Below are positions 24,911-34,558 of a stretch of 64,000 nt of DNA, piece after piece. The position numbers and the translations under genes were made by a program. How positions within the stretch are numbered: position 1 is the stretch's first letter; each line of letters starts with the position of its first letter. The notes below the pieces were generated by a model. It ran no database searches, had not been told where the DNA came from, and saw only the letters and a list, made by a program, of their open reading frames with translations. This DNA comes from Senegalimassilia faecalis (lineage in GTDB: Bacteria > Actinomycetota > Coriobacteriia > Coriobacteriales > Eggerthellaceae), in assembly GCF_004135645.1 (NCBI RefSeq), contig NZ_SDPW01000001.1, positions 1,922,001 to 1,986,000 on the forward strand, in the 5' to 3' direction.

Positions 24911-26743
24911 ATGGCGTTTATGCTCGGCTGCGAAAAGGTGGCGGTGGAGTTCCCCACGAAAACGGTGTTCGAAAGCGTGTCGCTCGGCGTTGACGAAGGT
25001 GACCGCATCGGCATCGTCGGTCGCAACGGCGACGGCAAGTCCACGCTGCTTTCCGTGCTGGCCGGCGTGCTGCCGCCCGACGAAGGCCGCGTGCTGCGCA
25101 ACGGCGCGGTGCGCGTGGGCGTGTTGGGGCAGTCCGACAACCTGAACGACGAAGACACCGTCGAGCGCGCCGTGGTGGGCGACATCCCCGCATACGAATG
25201 GGCCGGCGATGCGCGCATCCGCGACATCATCGCAGGTCTAGCGTCCGATATCCCGTGGGATGCCCAGGTGGGCACGCTTTCGGGCGGCCAGCGCCGCCGC
25301 GTGGACCTGGTGCGCCTGCTTATCGGCGACTGGGACATCCTGGCCCTTGACGAGCCCACAAACCACTTGGACGTGCGCGCCATCACGTGGCTGGCGAACC
25401 ACCTGAAAACCCGCTGGCGCGCGGGGCAGGGCGCGCTTCTGGTGGTCACGCACGACCGCTGGTTTTTGGACGAGGTGTGCACGCGCATGTGGGAAGTGCA
25501 CGATCGCATGGTCGAGCCGTTCGAAGGCGGCTTTTCCGCTTACATCCTGCAGCGCGTAGAGCGCGACCGTTTAGCGGCCCTTGCCGAGGAAAAGCGCCAG
25601 AATGCGCTGCGCCGCGAACTGGCATGGCTGGCGCGCGGGCCCAAAGCGCGCGGCACGAAGCCGAAATTCCGCGTCGACGCAGCTCACGAGCTTATCGCCG
25701 ACGTGCCGCCGCTGCGCAACGAACTGGAGCTCAAGCGCATGGCCATGGCGCGCCTGGGCAAGCAGGTGGTGGAGCTGAAAAACGTTACCGTCGGCTTCGA
25801 CGGCAAGCCCGCGCCCGTGCTTGACCACGTCGACTGGATCATCGGGCCCGGCGACCGCTACGGCATCGTCGGCGCCAACGGCGTAGGGAAAACTACGCTG
25901 CTGAAGGTCATCCAGGGCAAAATAAAGCCGCAGACCGGCTTCGTGAAAATCGGCAAAACGGTGAAGTTCGCCGTGCTTTCGCAGCATCTCGACAACCTTA
26001 CGCGCTTCGGCAACGACCGTGTGCGCCAGGTCATCAGCAACTACACGCGCCGCATGATGCTTGACGGCAAGGAAATGACGCCGGCTCAGCTGTTGGAGAA
26101 GCTGGGATTTTCGCGCGCTGACCTCAACGAGCCGGTGTGCGACCTGTCGGGCGGCCAGAAGCGTCGCCTTGCGCTCATGCTCATTTTGCTGGATGAGCCG
26201 AACGTGCTGATCCTTGACGAGCCAGGCAACGACATGGACACTGACATGCTTGCCGCCATTGAAGAGTTGCTTGACGCGTGGCCGGGCACGTTGCTGCTGG
26301 TCACGCATGACCGCTTCCTGATGGAGCGCGTGACCGATCACCAGTTCGCGCTTATCGATGGGCATGTTCGCCACCTGCCGCGCGGCGTGGACGAGTACCT
26401 GGAGATAACGGCGCACGCCGCTGCGCCCGCAGGCCGCGCTAAGGCGCCGCAGGGTAGCGCCGCGGCTTCGGCCGAAAGCACCGCCGAAAGCAAAAGCACG
26501 GCGGCAGGTCCGCAGCTTTCCGGTGGCGAGATTCGCGAGCTGAAAAAGCGCATGCGCAGCTGCGAGAACAAGTCGAACACGCTGCGCGGCAAGATCGAGC
26601 AAGCGCAGGCCGACATGGCCGCCGCCGATCCGTCCGATTTTGAGGCGCTTGGCAAATTCCAGCAGCAAATCAACGACTTCCAAGCGCAAATCGACGCGCT
26701 CGACGAGCAATGGCTCGAAGCCGCCGAAGTGTTGGGGGAGTAG
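24911..26743 (+). CDS. ABC-F ATPase, Uup-like
   Basis: A 610-residue protein with two ATP-binding cassettes and no membrane part. The first has GRNGDGKST, LSGGQRRRVDL and LALDEPTNHLD; the second has GANGVGKTT, LSGGQKRRLAL and LILDEPGNDMD. A linker with RELAWLARGPKARGTKPK lies between, and a coiled-coil C-terminal domain (about 530-610) ends the protein, as in Uup. ABC-F proteins act on ribosomes or, for Uup, on branched nucleic acids. The second Walker B is followed by GNDMD instead of TNHLD, as in Uup relatives. AGAGG precedes the ATG; a strong terminator follows. Confidence 0.88.
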   Translation: MAFMLGCEKVAVEFPTKTVFESVSLGVDEGDRIGIVGRNGDGKSTLLSVLAGVLPPDEGRVLRNGAVRVGVLGQSDNLNDEDTVERAVVGDIPAYEWAGDARIRDIIAGLASDIPWDAQVGTLSGGQRRRVDLVRLLIGDWDILALDEPTNHLDVRAITWLANHLKTRWRAGQGALLVVTHDRWFLDEVCTRMWEVHDRMVEPFEGGFSAYILQRVERDRLAALAEEKRQNALRRELAWLARGPKARGTKPKFRVDAAHELIADVPPLRNELELKRMAMARLGKQVVELKNVTVGFDGKPAPVLDHVDWIIGPGDRYGIVGANGVGKTTLLKVIQGKIKPQTGFVKIGKTVKFAVLSQHLDNLTRFGNDRVRQVISNYTRRMMLDGKEMTPAQLLEKLGFSRADLNEPVCDLSGGQKRRLALMLILLDEPNVLILDEPGNDMDTDMLAAIEELLDAWPGTLLLVTHDRFLMERVTDHQFALIDGHVRHLPRGVDEYLEITAHAAAPAGRAKAPQGSAAASAESTAESKSTAAGPQLSGGEIRELKKRMRSCENKSNTLRGKIEQAQADMAAADPSDFEALGKFQQQINDFQAQIDALDEQWLEAAEVLGE

Positions 26744-26757
26744 CGACGCTCAAACGC

Positions 26758-26799
26758 GCGAGCGCCTCGGACCGCAGATGCCCGAGGCGCTCGCTTTTT
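26758..26799 (+). terminator. Intrinsic terminator after the ABC-F gene
   Basis: GCGAGCGCCTCGG (26758-26770) pairs with CCGAGGCGCTCGC (26782-26794) around eleven bases, followed by TTTTT. Confidence 0.9.
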
Positions 26800-26854
26800 C
26801 CAGCCGGCCAGATCCGGATAGAAACCCAAGGTAGGTAGTGGGTAGAGTAGTTGT

Positions 26855-27655
26855 TTACGGACGCAGGCCCATGCCGCCTTCAAGCGTGATGGTCTCGCCG
26901 CTCATGAACTTGAAATCAGGCCCGCACAGCTGCACCACAGCACGGCCGATTTCGGTCTCGACGTTGCCGTAATGGCCCATCGGGGGCATGTGCACGTTGG
27001 CCTCGTACGCCTCGGGGTACTGCTCCTTGAAGTTCTCAAGCGCCGCCGTCCATGCAAGCGGGCACACCACGTTGGCGTTGATACCATCCGGGCCCCATTC
27101 GGTGGCCGCCACGCGCGTCAAGCCGCGAATGCCTTCCTTGGCCGCCGCGTAGGCGCACTGGCCATAGTTGCCGAACAAGCCCGCGCCGCTGGCAAAGTTC
27201 ACAACGGAACCCTTCGTCTCCTTCAGGTGCGGGTAGCACGCCTGCATGTAGTAAAACGCCGCGTATAGGCCCGAGTACAGCGCCAGGTCAAATTGCTCGG
27301 TGGTGTGGTCGGCAATGGTGACGCCGGATGCGGAAGCCTGTGCGTTGTTCACCAACGCGTCGATGCGACCGAACTCGGCCATGACCTGGTCGACGGCGCT
27401 TTGCACCACGGCCTTGTTGTCGGCACCGGCATTCACATCGGCCTGGATGGGCAGCACGCGGATGCCGTACTCGCCTTCAAGACGCTCTTTTGCCGCCTCA
27501 AGCTTTTTGACGTTGCGCCCGGTGATGGCCAGATTCGCGCCTTCTTTTGCGAACGCGGTGGCAATGCCGAAGCCGATGGAACCTGCAGAGCCGTCCTTAA
27601 GCGCGGCGAAACCCGCGCCGGTGATGATAATGGTTTTCCCCGTAAAGTAACCCAT
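26855..27655 (-). CDS. Short-chain dehydrogenase/reductase
   Basis: The 266-residue protein has an SDR Rossmann fold. The nucleotide loop is unusual: TGAGFAALKDGSAGSIGFGI carries an insertion relative to the usual TGxxxGIG. LVNNAQ, VNFASGAG (catalytic Ser) and YAAAKEG (YxxxK) complete the active site. It ends in SGETITLEGGMG, typical of the beta-ketoacyl reductase-like SDRs. Substrate unknown. It is divergent from the MocR regulator across a palindromic operator, so it is a likely target of that regulator. Confidence 0.88.
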   Translation of the reverse strand: MGYFTGKTIIITGAGFAALKDGSAGSIGFGIATAFAKEGANLAITGRNVKKLEAAKERLEGEYGIRVLPIQADVNAGADNKAVVQSAVDQVMAEFGRIDALVNNAQASASGVTIADHTTEQFDLALYSGLYAAFYYMQACYPHLKETKGSVVNFASGAGLFGNYGQCAYAAAKEGIRGLTRVAATEWGPDGINANVVCPLAWTAALENFKEQYPEAYEANVHMPPMGHYGNVETEIGRAVVQLCGPDFKFMSGETITLEGGMGLRP

Positions 27656-27767
27656 GGTCGTCTCCCGTCTAAAGTGGCCGCCCACCTGGGCAGGCGGCCG
27701 TCTGAGCTGCTGGCATGCAAGGGGTCGCCGCACGCTCGTCTGTAGGGCGAGATATAGTGTAGAAAAG

Positions 27768-27793
27768 GTTTGGTTCTATCAAAAGAACCAAAC
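27768..27793. promoter_or_regulatory. Palindromic operator between the SDR and MocR genes
   Basis: GTTTGGTTCT (27768-27777) and AGAACCAAAC (27784-27793) are perfect inverted arms around ATCAAA. It lies in the divergent promoter region and is the likely MocR binding site. Confidence 0.65.
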
Positions 27794-27908
27794 TCGTGAT
27801 ACTTTTACAAACCAGATGAACCAGTTGCACCGCCATGCGCGACGCCGTTTGGGCGCGGTTTTGCGCCGTAGCCCGCGAGATTTGCGCCTTTCGCGAAAGG
27901 ATGTCCCG

Positions 27909-29597
27909 ATGTCAGACAATCGCTCCGTGTTTCTGCTCACGTACGATTTGCGCGCAAGGGGCACCAGTTCGCTGTACGAATTCCTATACCAGTCCATTCG
28001 CGAGGATATCGCGCGCGGCGTTATCGCGTGCGGGACGAAGCTGCCGTCGAAGCGCGTGCTGGCGCGGCACCTGAACATCGGTGTGGCAACGGTCACGGCA
28101 GCCTACGATCAGCTGATAACGGAAGGGTTTATACGCTCCGAGCAGCGGCGCGGGTACTTTGTGGAAGACGTGTCGAATTACCGGTTGAAACCGGTAACCG
28201 GAAGGGGAAGCGGGCTAGCGGGAGCGCAGCGTAAGGTGAAAAGCCTTGCGAGCGTTTCGGACAGCAACGTGGGGAAGCGCAATAGCGCCCCTGATCAAGC
28301 CGCGTTGCCCGTCGCAGACCCTTTGACCGCCGCTGGTGCAACCGCAAGCGACTCTCGGCACGCCAGCATCGCCGACGAGGATCGGCCCCTAGCATGCTCG
28401 CCTTCTTCCGTTAGTGCCACCCCGCATGCCGCCGACGTCATCAGCCAGGCGCACGATCCCGAATTCTTCGTCGACCTGAAGGCGAACCGTACCAGCGTGT
28501 CGTTGTTCCCCACGTCGGTGTGGGGCCGCTACATGCGCGAGGCGCTATCGCTTCCCACCGACAGCTTGCTGCGCTCGGTGCCGTTCAACGGCCTGCCCGA
28601 ACTGCGGCGCGCCATCGCATCGTATCTGCATCGCACCCGCGGCATGGACGTATCGCCCGATTGCATCATCGTCGGCGCCGGCAGCGAATACCTGTACGGC
28701 CGCTTGTTGCAGATGCTGGGACCCACCACGACGTTTGCCATGGAGAACCCTGGCTACAAGAAGTTCGCCTCCATTTCCCGCGCATTCGGCAACCCGTGGC
28801 GGCCGGTGCCCATCGATGAATCGGGCCTGCTCATCGACGAGCTTGAAGAATCCGGCGCCGACGTGGTGCACGTGTCGCCTGCCAACCATTTCCCCACAGG
28901 TATCGTCATGCCTATCAAGCGGCGGCTGGAGCTGTTCGAGTGGGCCAACCGCGCGCGCAAGCGCTACATCATCGAAGACGATTACGACAGCGAATTTCGC
29001 TACAACGGCCGCCTTATCATGCCGCTGTTCGCCGACGATGCCTCTGACAAGGTGATTTACCTCAACGCGTTCTCGAAAACCATGGTGCCGAGCTTGCGCA
29101 TCAGCTACATGGTGCTACCGCCGAAGCTGCTTGCCCGCTACGTCGACACCATGAGCTTCTACTCGTGCACCGTCTCCAGCTTCGAGCAATACGCGCTGGC
29201 ACGCTTTATCGACGAGGGGCACTTCGAGCGGCACATCAACCGTACGCGCAACTTTTTCCGCCATCAACGCGCCACGGTGCTGCGCGCCATCGCCGAATCG
29301 CCGCTTGCCGCCATCTCGCACGTGGAAGAGCGCAACGCCGGCACGCACTTCCTGCTGTACGTGCGCACGAAGCTCAGCCTCGATGAGATTCGCAGCCGCG
29401 GTGCTGAGCTGGGGTTGAACATCTCGCTGTTCAACGACTACCTGCTCAGCGACGGCGGACCGAACCGTACGACGAAGCGCTTCGAGGAATACTCGCACGG
29501 GGAGGCCGCCATCGTGGTGAATTACGCGGGCATCGAGCCCGACCGCGTGGACGAGACCATCCGCCGTCTTGCCCAGGTGTTTCCGGAATACGCATGA
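27909..29597 (+). CDS. MocR-type regulator (GntR HTH plus aminotransferase fold)
   Basis: A 562-residue protein. Residues about 15-85 form a GntR winged helix (LYQSIREDIARGVIACGTKL, then VATVTAAYDQLITEGF). A long linker of about 90 residues follows. The C-terminal part is a fold-type I PLP domain with NPGYKKF, IEDDYDSEFRY and FSKTMVPSLRISY, the Lys of which should bind PLP. GAAAGGATG precedes the ATG at 27909. MocR proteins use PLP or amino compounds as effectors. The linker is longer than usual. It is divergent from the SDR gene. Confidence 0.9.
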   Translation: MSDNRSVFLLTYDLRARGTSSLYEFLYQSIREDIARGVIACGTKLPSKRVLARHLNIGVATVTAAYDQLITEGFIRSEQRRGYFVEDVSNYRLKPVTGRGSGLAGAQRKVKSLASVSDSNVGKRNSAPDQAALPVADPLTAAGATASDSRHASIADEDRPLACSPSSVSATPHAADVISQAHDPEFFVDLKANRTSVSLFPTSVWGRYMREALSLPTDSLLRSVPFNGLPELRRAIASYLHRTRGMDVSPDCIIVGAGSEYLYGRLLQMLGPTTTFAMENPGYKKFASISRAFGNPWRPVPIDESGLLIDELEESGADVVHVSPANHFPTGIVMPIKRRLELFEWANRARKRYIIEDDYDSEFRYNGRLIMPLFADDASDKVIYLNAFSKTMVPSLRISYMVLPPKLLARYVDTMSFYSCTVSSFEQYALARFIDEGHFERHINRTRNFFRHQRATVLRAIAESPLAAISHVEERNAGTHFLLYVRTKLSLDEIRSRGAELGLNISLFNDYLLSDGGPNRTTKRFEEYSHGEAAIVVNYAGIEPDRVDETIRRLAQVFPEYA

Positions 29598-30087
29598 CGG
29601 GAGGACGTCAATGTGCCGCCTTTTCCGGTTCATGAAGACGCACGTTAGTTGATCGCGCCGTTTTTACGACAGACCCCACACCGATAAGGTGCGCTTTGCG
29701 TTCAAAGCTGGAGGGTAATCGGAAAACCCCAAAGTAATCACGTATGCAACTGTTTTTGTGCACACAGTCGCTTACGCTGAACTTGCGACAGAAGCTTTTC
29801 CGAACAAGATACCGGCTGCGATAAGAGCTTGAGGAGAAATTGCACGGTCTGCGATGCACAACCATCGTACGATCCCGCATCAGTCCTTGCTGGTTGATTT
29901 TGTCCGCAGTTAACCAGCCGTCAACGGCGCGTCAACGATTAGTCAGCTTCCTGCGCAGGTTTCGTGGCGCAGGCCCGCTTTCCTGCAAGCCGAAATACAA
30001 TGGCGGCAAGTTCAGGATGTGAGAAATCGCCGGGCGGACCGGCAGCGATGCCGTGGGGGCATCGCAAGACCTGTGAGGAGGCCGCAT
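29598..30087. other. Intergenic region with a hairpin before the HAD gene
   Basis: No gene is supported in these 490 bases. A perfect 8-bp hairpin, GCGATGCC (30045-30052) with GGCATCGC (30058-30065), lies just upstream of the HAD gene's ribosome binding site (GAGGAGG, about 30074-30080) and could influence translation. Confidence 0.4.
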
Positions 30088-30882
30088 ATGATCAAACTCA
30101 TTGCCAGCGATATGGACGGAACGCTTCTTGACGGCGACGGAAACGTGCCGCCTGAAACTTACGACCTTATCCGCAGGCTGAACGCCGTCGGCATCAGCTT
30201 CGTTGCCTCGTCGGGCAGGCGCTTCGATACGCTTCAGGAAATGTTCGCACTCGTAATGAACCAGATGGATTTTGTTGCTTCGAACGGAGCGCAGGTTGTG
30301 GTAGCGGGCAAGCTGGTTGACCGCGAGGTGTTCAGCCATGCAGCCCTGCGTCGCCTCAAGTCGATCGTCGACCTGTTCGATAACCTGCACCTGGCCATTT
30401 TCGACCGCAAAATAACCTATCTGCTTGACGACGAGGCGCGTTTCGAACGCGAGCTCGATAAGAATCTGCCGAACCCGGTCCGTGCGCTTGAGCTGCCCAA
30501 CCCTGACACCAGCATCATCAAGGCATCCATTTACTGCGATGACGCCGTTATGGACATGGCTTATATTTTGGAGCGCGAGCTTGGCGAAGACTTCGTGTTC
30601 GCACCTTCCGGCCGCAAGTGGATCGACATCATGCAGCGCGGCGTCAGCAAGGCAACCGGCATCAGCCAAGTCATGGCTGCACACAACGTCAAGCCCGCAG
30701 AGGTTATGGCGTTCGGCGACGCTATGAACGATTACGAAATCTTGCGCATGGTCGGAACCAGCATCGCCATGGGCAACGGTCGATCGGCCATCAAGCAGAT
30801 TTCCACAAAGGTAATCGGCACGAACGCCGAGCACGCCGTCCAACGCGAAATCGCCGCTTTGCTTGCAATAATGGGGAAGTAA
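30088..30882 (+). CDS. Cof-type HAD phosphatase
   Basis: The 264-residue protein has all four HAD motifs: DMDGTLLD, SSGRR, the Lys in GVSKATGI, and FGDAMNDYEI. The cap between motifs II and III is of the Cof (C2B) type. Such enzymes dephosphorylate sugar phosphates, FMN or PLP; the substrate is not evident. GAGGAGG gives the ATG at 30088. It ends 119 bases before alkA, and an SOS box lies in that gap, so alkA has its own promoter. Confidence 0.9.
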   Translation: MIKLIASDMDGTLLDGDGNVPPETYDLIRRLNAVGISFVASSGRRFDTLQEMFALVMNQMDFVASNGAQVVVAGKLVDREVFSHAALRRLKSIVDLFDNLHLAIFDRKITYLLDDEARFERELDKNLPNPVRALELPNPDTSIIKASIYCDDAVMDMAYILERELGEDFVFAPSGRKWIDIMQRGVSKATGISQVMAAHNVKPAEVMAFGDAMNDYEILRMVGTSIAMGNGRSAIKQISTKVIGTNAEHAVQREIAALLAIMGK

Positions 30883-30929
30883 TCACCATGGTGTCAATCC
30901 TTCATTTTTTCCAAAGCCTCTTGAAATAT

Positions 30930-30943
30930 CGAACCTTTGTTTG
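30930..30943 (+). promoter_or_regulatory. LexA/SOS-like box upstream of alkA-ogt
   Basis: CGAACCTTTGTTTG differs at one base from the Gram-positive and actinobacterial SOS box CGAACN4GTTCG. TATTATAC follows at once as a candidate -10 element. The site is 59 bases before alkA. Confidence 0.65.
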
Positions 30944-31001
30944 TATTATACCTATCATACATTTGTTCGCAAGAGGTTTTTCGAAAATGAATTGAGGTCG
31001 T

Positions 31002-31712
31002 ATGGATGGGCAAAAGGCGGTAACGCAAGCAACTGGTTCATCGGTTATCGATGCATCGCGTAGTCCAACTACGGCTTGCTTCGAGTACGGGGAAACGGAA
31101 ACGACCTATCTCGCTCAAAAAGACGCGCGCTTCGCCGAGGTCATCCAAACAATAGGACACGTCAGTCGTGCGTTAGACCCTGATTTGTTCTCAGCAACGG
31201 CTCATCACATTATTGGGCAGCAAGTTTCGCTTGAAGCGCAGCGGACGGTCTGGAACCGTATGCAACAGCTGCTTGGACAAGTAAGCCCTGAAACGGTAGC
31301 AGCGGCTTCTGTTGATGACTTGCAAGCATGCGGAACAACATTCCGGAAAGCCGAGTACATTCATGAGTTCGCGCAAAAGGTTGTATCAGGGGAATTTGAC
31401 CTTAATGGAGTTCGCGAAATGGACAATGAAGCTGCCATTGCGTCTCTGTCCAGCTTGCGCGGTATTGGAACTTGGACGGCAGAGATGATTTTGCTGTTCT
31501 GCCTTGGACGCAAGAACATTTTCGCGTACGACGATTTGGCGATTCAACGGGGTTTGCGTATGGTGTATCACCATAGAGCTATCACCAGGCCGCTCTTCGA
31601 AAAGTATCGCCGTAGGTTTAGTCCTTACTGCAGCGTAGCAAGTCTTTATCTGTGGGAAGTTTCGAAAGGCGCAATCCTCGGAATGCGCGACTACGCGCCG
31701 AAGAAACGTTAA
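31002..31712 (+). CDS. alkA: DNA-3-methyladenine glycosylase II
   Basis: The 236-residue protein is of the HhH-GPD family, removing alkylated bases. LSSLRGIGTWTAEMILLFCL is the helix-hairpin-helix and FAYDDLAIQRG carries the catalytic Asp. There is no N-terminal TBP-like domain of the E. coli type, so it is the short form. No iron-sulfur Cys cluster is present. GAGG precedes the ATG. The ogt gene begins 17 bases after its stop, making a two-gene alkylation-repair operon with an SOS-like box upstream. Confidence 0.9.
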   Translation: MDGQKAVTQATGSSVIDASRSPTTACFEYGETETTYLAQKDARFAEVIQTIGHVSRALDPDLFSATAHHIIGQQVSLEAQRTVWNRMQQLLGQVSPETVAAASVDDLQACGTTFRKAEYIHEFAQKVVSGEFDLNGVREMDNEAAIASLSSLRGIGTWTAEMILLFCLGRKNIFAYDDLAIQRGLRMVYHHRAITRPLFEKYRRRFSPYCSVASLYLWEVSKGAILGMRDYAPKKR

Positions 31713-31729
31713 TGGCTGAAGGAGGATTT

Positions 31730-32296
31730 ATGTATGTTACCGAATACGATACCGGCATTGCAGGAAAGCTAACGCTCGGAGCAGACGAAAAGGGCCTTTG
31801 CGGAAGCTGGTTCAATAACGATAGATATTACCTCACGGGAATAGATGAGCCGTTAGAAAGAAACGACCAACTGGCCATATTCCAAAAGACCTCTGAGTGG
31901 CTTGATCGTTATCTGGCGGGTGAGAGACCTGACCCGCATGAGCTTGCGTTGCATCCGCGGGGTACTGAGTTTCAGAAGCGCGTTTGGAGCGAGTTGTCGA
32001 ACATTCCGTATGGGGTGGTAGTGACCTACGGGGATATCGCCCGGGGCGTTGAACGGGCAACGGGCAAACGAACTTCCGCAAGGGCTGTCGGTGGTGCCGT
32101 GGGCAGGAACCCCCTCTGTCTCATAGTTCCATGTCATCGCGTAATCGGAGCATCAGGTAGCCTCACAGGGTTCGGTGGAGGTATACCTCTGAAAATTGCG
32201 TTACTGAAGCATGAAGGCGTCGATGTGCAGCAATTCAAGATTCCCACGAAAGGGACAGCGCTCGAAGGAAAAAGAAATGCGCCCCCTTGGGAATGA
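31730..32296 (+). CDS. ogt: Methylated-DNA--protein-cysteine methyltransferase
   Basis: The 188-residue suicide enzyme takes methyl groups from O6-methylguanine. The acceptor site IVPCHRVIG is present, preceded by TEFQKRVWSELSNIPYG and SARAVGGAVGRNP, the DNA-binding helix region. The ATG at 31730 follows GGAGG at ideal spacing; an ATG at 31712 overlaps the alkA stop but has a poorer site. The C-terminal tail past HEGVDVQQF is longer than usual by about 20 residues. Confidence 0.92.
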   Translation: MYVTEYDTGIAGKLTLGADEKGLCGSWFNNDRYYLTGIDEPLERNDQLAIFQKTSEWLDRYLAGERPDPHELALHPRGTEFQKRVWSELSNIPYGVVVTYGDIARGVERATGKRTSARAVGGAVGRNPLCLIVPCHRVIGASGSLTGFGGGIPLKIALLKHEGVDVQQFKIPTKGTALEGKRNAPPWE

Positions 32297-32497
32297 CGGG
32301 AATGACCAGAAGAGGATATTCGTTCTCTGCGTTACGCTATTCGAGCGCATACAGCAAGCCGCCCCGCGCAATGGCGGGGAGGCTTGAAGAGCGTCAGTTG
32401 AGGCAAGCGCGCCTTAGCAGATTAGCGAAGCTGCAAAATCGAATGGATCACGGAATGAACGGAATAGGATACCTTGCGTTGCGTTAGTCGCCTTGGG

Positions 32498-33817
32498 TTA
32501 TGCAGCCTTCGCGGCCTTGCGTGCTTCCTTGCGCTTCTCGAGGTGATCAACGCACACGGCGCAAGACTGGTCGCCCGTGATATTGACGACGGTGCGCATC
32601 ATGTCGAGCACGCGGTCAACGCCGGCAACCAAAGCGATGCCCTCGACCGGCAGGCCGACCGACTGCAGCACCATGGCCAGCATGATCATGCCCGAACCCG
32701 GCACGCCGGCAGTACCGATGGAGGACAGCACGGCGGTCATCACGATGACGCACTGCTGGCCGATAGTCAGGTCGATGCCGAACACCTGAGCGATGAAGAT
32801 TGCGCAAACACCCTGGTAGATGGCGGTACCGTCCATATTAATGGTGGCGCCAAGCGGCAACACGAAGCTGGTGATCTCGCGGCGAACGCCAAGCTTTTCA
32901 GAACATTCCATGTTCACCGGAAGCGTGCCCACCGAAGAAGCGGAAGCGAAGGCAAACGCCATGGCGCGGAACTGGCCTTTGAAGAACGTAATGGGACCCA
33001 TCTTCGCGATGGCTTTGACCAGGCCGGAGTAGACGATAACCATATGCAGAATCATGGCTAGGTAGGCAACCAGGATCAGCTTCAATAGCGGCAGCAAGAT
33101 ATCGGGGCCGTTCGTAGCAACAACAGGCGCGATCAGGCCGAACACGCCGAACGGCGCGATGGAGATAATCATGTGCATAATCTTGATGCACACTTCCGAC
33201 ATGCCGTTGACGAAGTCGGCAACAGGCTGAGCCTTCTTGCCAGCTGCAAGGATGCCGAAGCCGAAGAACAGCGCAATGACGATAATCTGCAACATGCTGG
33301 CGTCAGACATCGGCTGCACAAAGTTCGACGGGAAGATATTCACAATGGTGTCGATGAACGACGGGGCTTGCTTTGCCTCGTAGCTCAGTTCGTCGGTTGT
33401 GAGCGTGTAACCGCCACCAACGTTGAAAACATTGGCGATAACCAGGCCAATTACGATGGCGCACGCCGTGGTGCACAGGTAATACACGATGGTTTTGCCA
33501 CCGATGGCGCCAACCTTCTTGATATCGGACAGGCTGATGACGCCGGCAATCATCGAGAAAATGACTAGTGGCACCACGATCATCTTAATCAGGTTCAAGA
33601 AAATGGTGCCAAGCGGCTTGATGTACGTGGTGGCAATGTCGGGCGTGCCTTGCAAAGCCAAGCCGGCAATAACGCCAAGCGCCAACGCGATAAAAATCCA
33701 CGTGGTTAGCGACAACTTCTTGAAGCAAGGCTTGTTCGCGTGCTCGGCGGAATTCGCGTTTGCAGCCGCTTTGATATCGGCCTTGGCCTCGTGTTCGAAA
33801 TCGGATAATTCGGACAT
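32498..33817 (-). CDS. Dicarboxylate/amino acid:cation symporter (DAACS/GltP type)
   Basis: A 439-residue transporter with eight membrane helices and two re-entrant loops. ASASSVGTLP is the serine-rich first hairpin tip, LPLGATINMDGTAIYQG holds the NMDGT substrate and sodium motif, and TAGVPGSG lies in the second hairpin. It should import glutamate, aspartate or C4-dicarboxylates, which fits fumarate-type respiration nearby. The start at 33817 follows GAGAGGAT. It is monocistronic, and its 333-base upstream region has two inverted repeats. Confidence 0.9.
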   Translation of the reverse strand: MSELSDFEHEAKADIKAAANANSAEHANKPCFKKLSLTTWIFIALALGVIAGLALQGTPDIATTYIKPLGTIFLNLIKMIVVPLVIFSMIAGVISLSDIKKVGAIGGKTIVYYLCTTACAIVIGLVIANVFNVGGGYTLTTDELSYEAKQAPSFIDTIVNIFPSNFVQPMSDASMLQIIVIALFFGFGILAAGKKAQPVADFVNGMSEVCIKIMHMIISIAPFGVFGLIAPVVATNGPDILLPLLKLILVAYLAMILHMVIVYSGLVKAIAKMGPITFFKGQFRAMAFAFASASSVGTLPVNMECSEKLGVRREITSFVLPLGATINMDGTAIYQGVCAIFIAQVFGIDLTIGQQCVIVMTAVLSSIGTAGVPGSGMIMLAMVLQSVGLPVEGIALVAGVDRVLDMMRTVVNITGDQSCAVCVDHLEKRKEARKAAKAA

Positions 33818-33948
33818 GAAAATCCTCTCTTCAAGTACCGTCATCATGCCGAGATGACTTCCAAACGAATCGCTTGCAATTCATCTCGAAATGCACATAA
33901 ATGCATACGAATTGTACCCGATACCGTTGAACTGTCTACGCAGCAATG

Positions 33949-34012
33949 TTAGGTTTTCGACGTTTGAAACCTAAAGCTTGGTAAGCGCGTAGTTAGATAT
34001 TATCGATAATAT
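33949..34012. promoter_or_regulatory. Two inverted repeats upstream of the symporter gene
   Basis: TTAGGTTT (33949-33956) and AAACCTAA (33967-33974) flank ten bases. ATATTATCGATAATAT (33997-34012) is a perfect 16-bp palindrome. Both lie in the AT-rich stretch 130-195 bases upstream of the symporter and could be operators. Confidence 0.4.
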
Positions 34013-34150
34013 ATCTTATGTTAATCTAGCTATTTCTTAGCTATTTTCCCGATCGGTTGGTTGATTGCAATCTCTTAGGTAAACGTTTGTGCAGTTCAGG
34101 GGGCCGTTTACCTCGACCTGTTCAAAAGCCAGCTCGCGCATTGGAATTCT

Positions 34151-34546
34151 TTACCTGCGAGAATTCAATCGACCTTGGCCTGCCGTTTTTCGGTTTTTGG
34201 GACCTTTGGCCATTTTGGGTTCCGCTCCCTCGATCGTCACGTCCTCGGCATAGACCCACCAGCGATCAGTTTCGGGTGCTCCTATGGCCGGCGAGCCTTC
34301 GCGCCGTTCCTGGAACAAGTCCGTTTCGTGACGACCGAACCGCACGTGATAACGCGTTGTCTTCGCACCTTTCTGCATTTGTCCGGGTTGGCCGCGATAC
34401 AAGACCTCGTCAATGCGAAAGGTTCGTCCGTCGGGCCAGCAAACAACCAGCGGGTCAACTCGCCCCTCGTCGGTTACATGCACAACAACGCCAACGTACA
34501 TTTTATGCACGCGCGTTCTTCGTCCCTCTTTCACCTTGTAGTCCAT
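34151..34546 (-). CDS. Small SOS-associated protein linked to Y-family polymerases
   Basis: A 131-residue protein. Its core (KMYVGVVVHVTDEGRVDPLV, WPDGRTFRIDEVLY, TRYHVRFG, DRWWVYAE) resembles a small family often encoded beside umuC/dinB-like genes in Firmicutes and Actinobacteria, with the same WxDGrxxxIDxVL and rWfVe pattern. Function unknown; likely an accessory of error-prone synthesis. The C-terminal 25 residues are basic (AKGPKNRKTAGQGRLNSRR). A perfect SOS box lies 13 bases before its ATG. It is divergent from the umuC cluster. Confidence 0.7.
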   Translation of the reverse strand: MDYKVKEGRRTRVHKMYVGVVVHVTDEGRVDPLVVCWPDGRTFRIDEVLYRGQPGQMQKGAKTTRYHVRFGRHETDLFQERREGSPAIGAPETDRWWVYAEDVTIEGAEPKMAKGPKNRKTAGQGRLNSRR

Positions 34547-34558
34547 GCAATCTATTAT

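Noticed and set aside
32297-32497. Small plus-strand frame after ogt with an internal hairpin
   Set aside because: It starts inside the ogt end, has no ribosome site of its own and resembles no protein; the hairpin at about 32358-32386 lacks a T-run.
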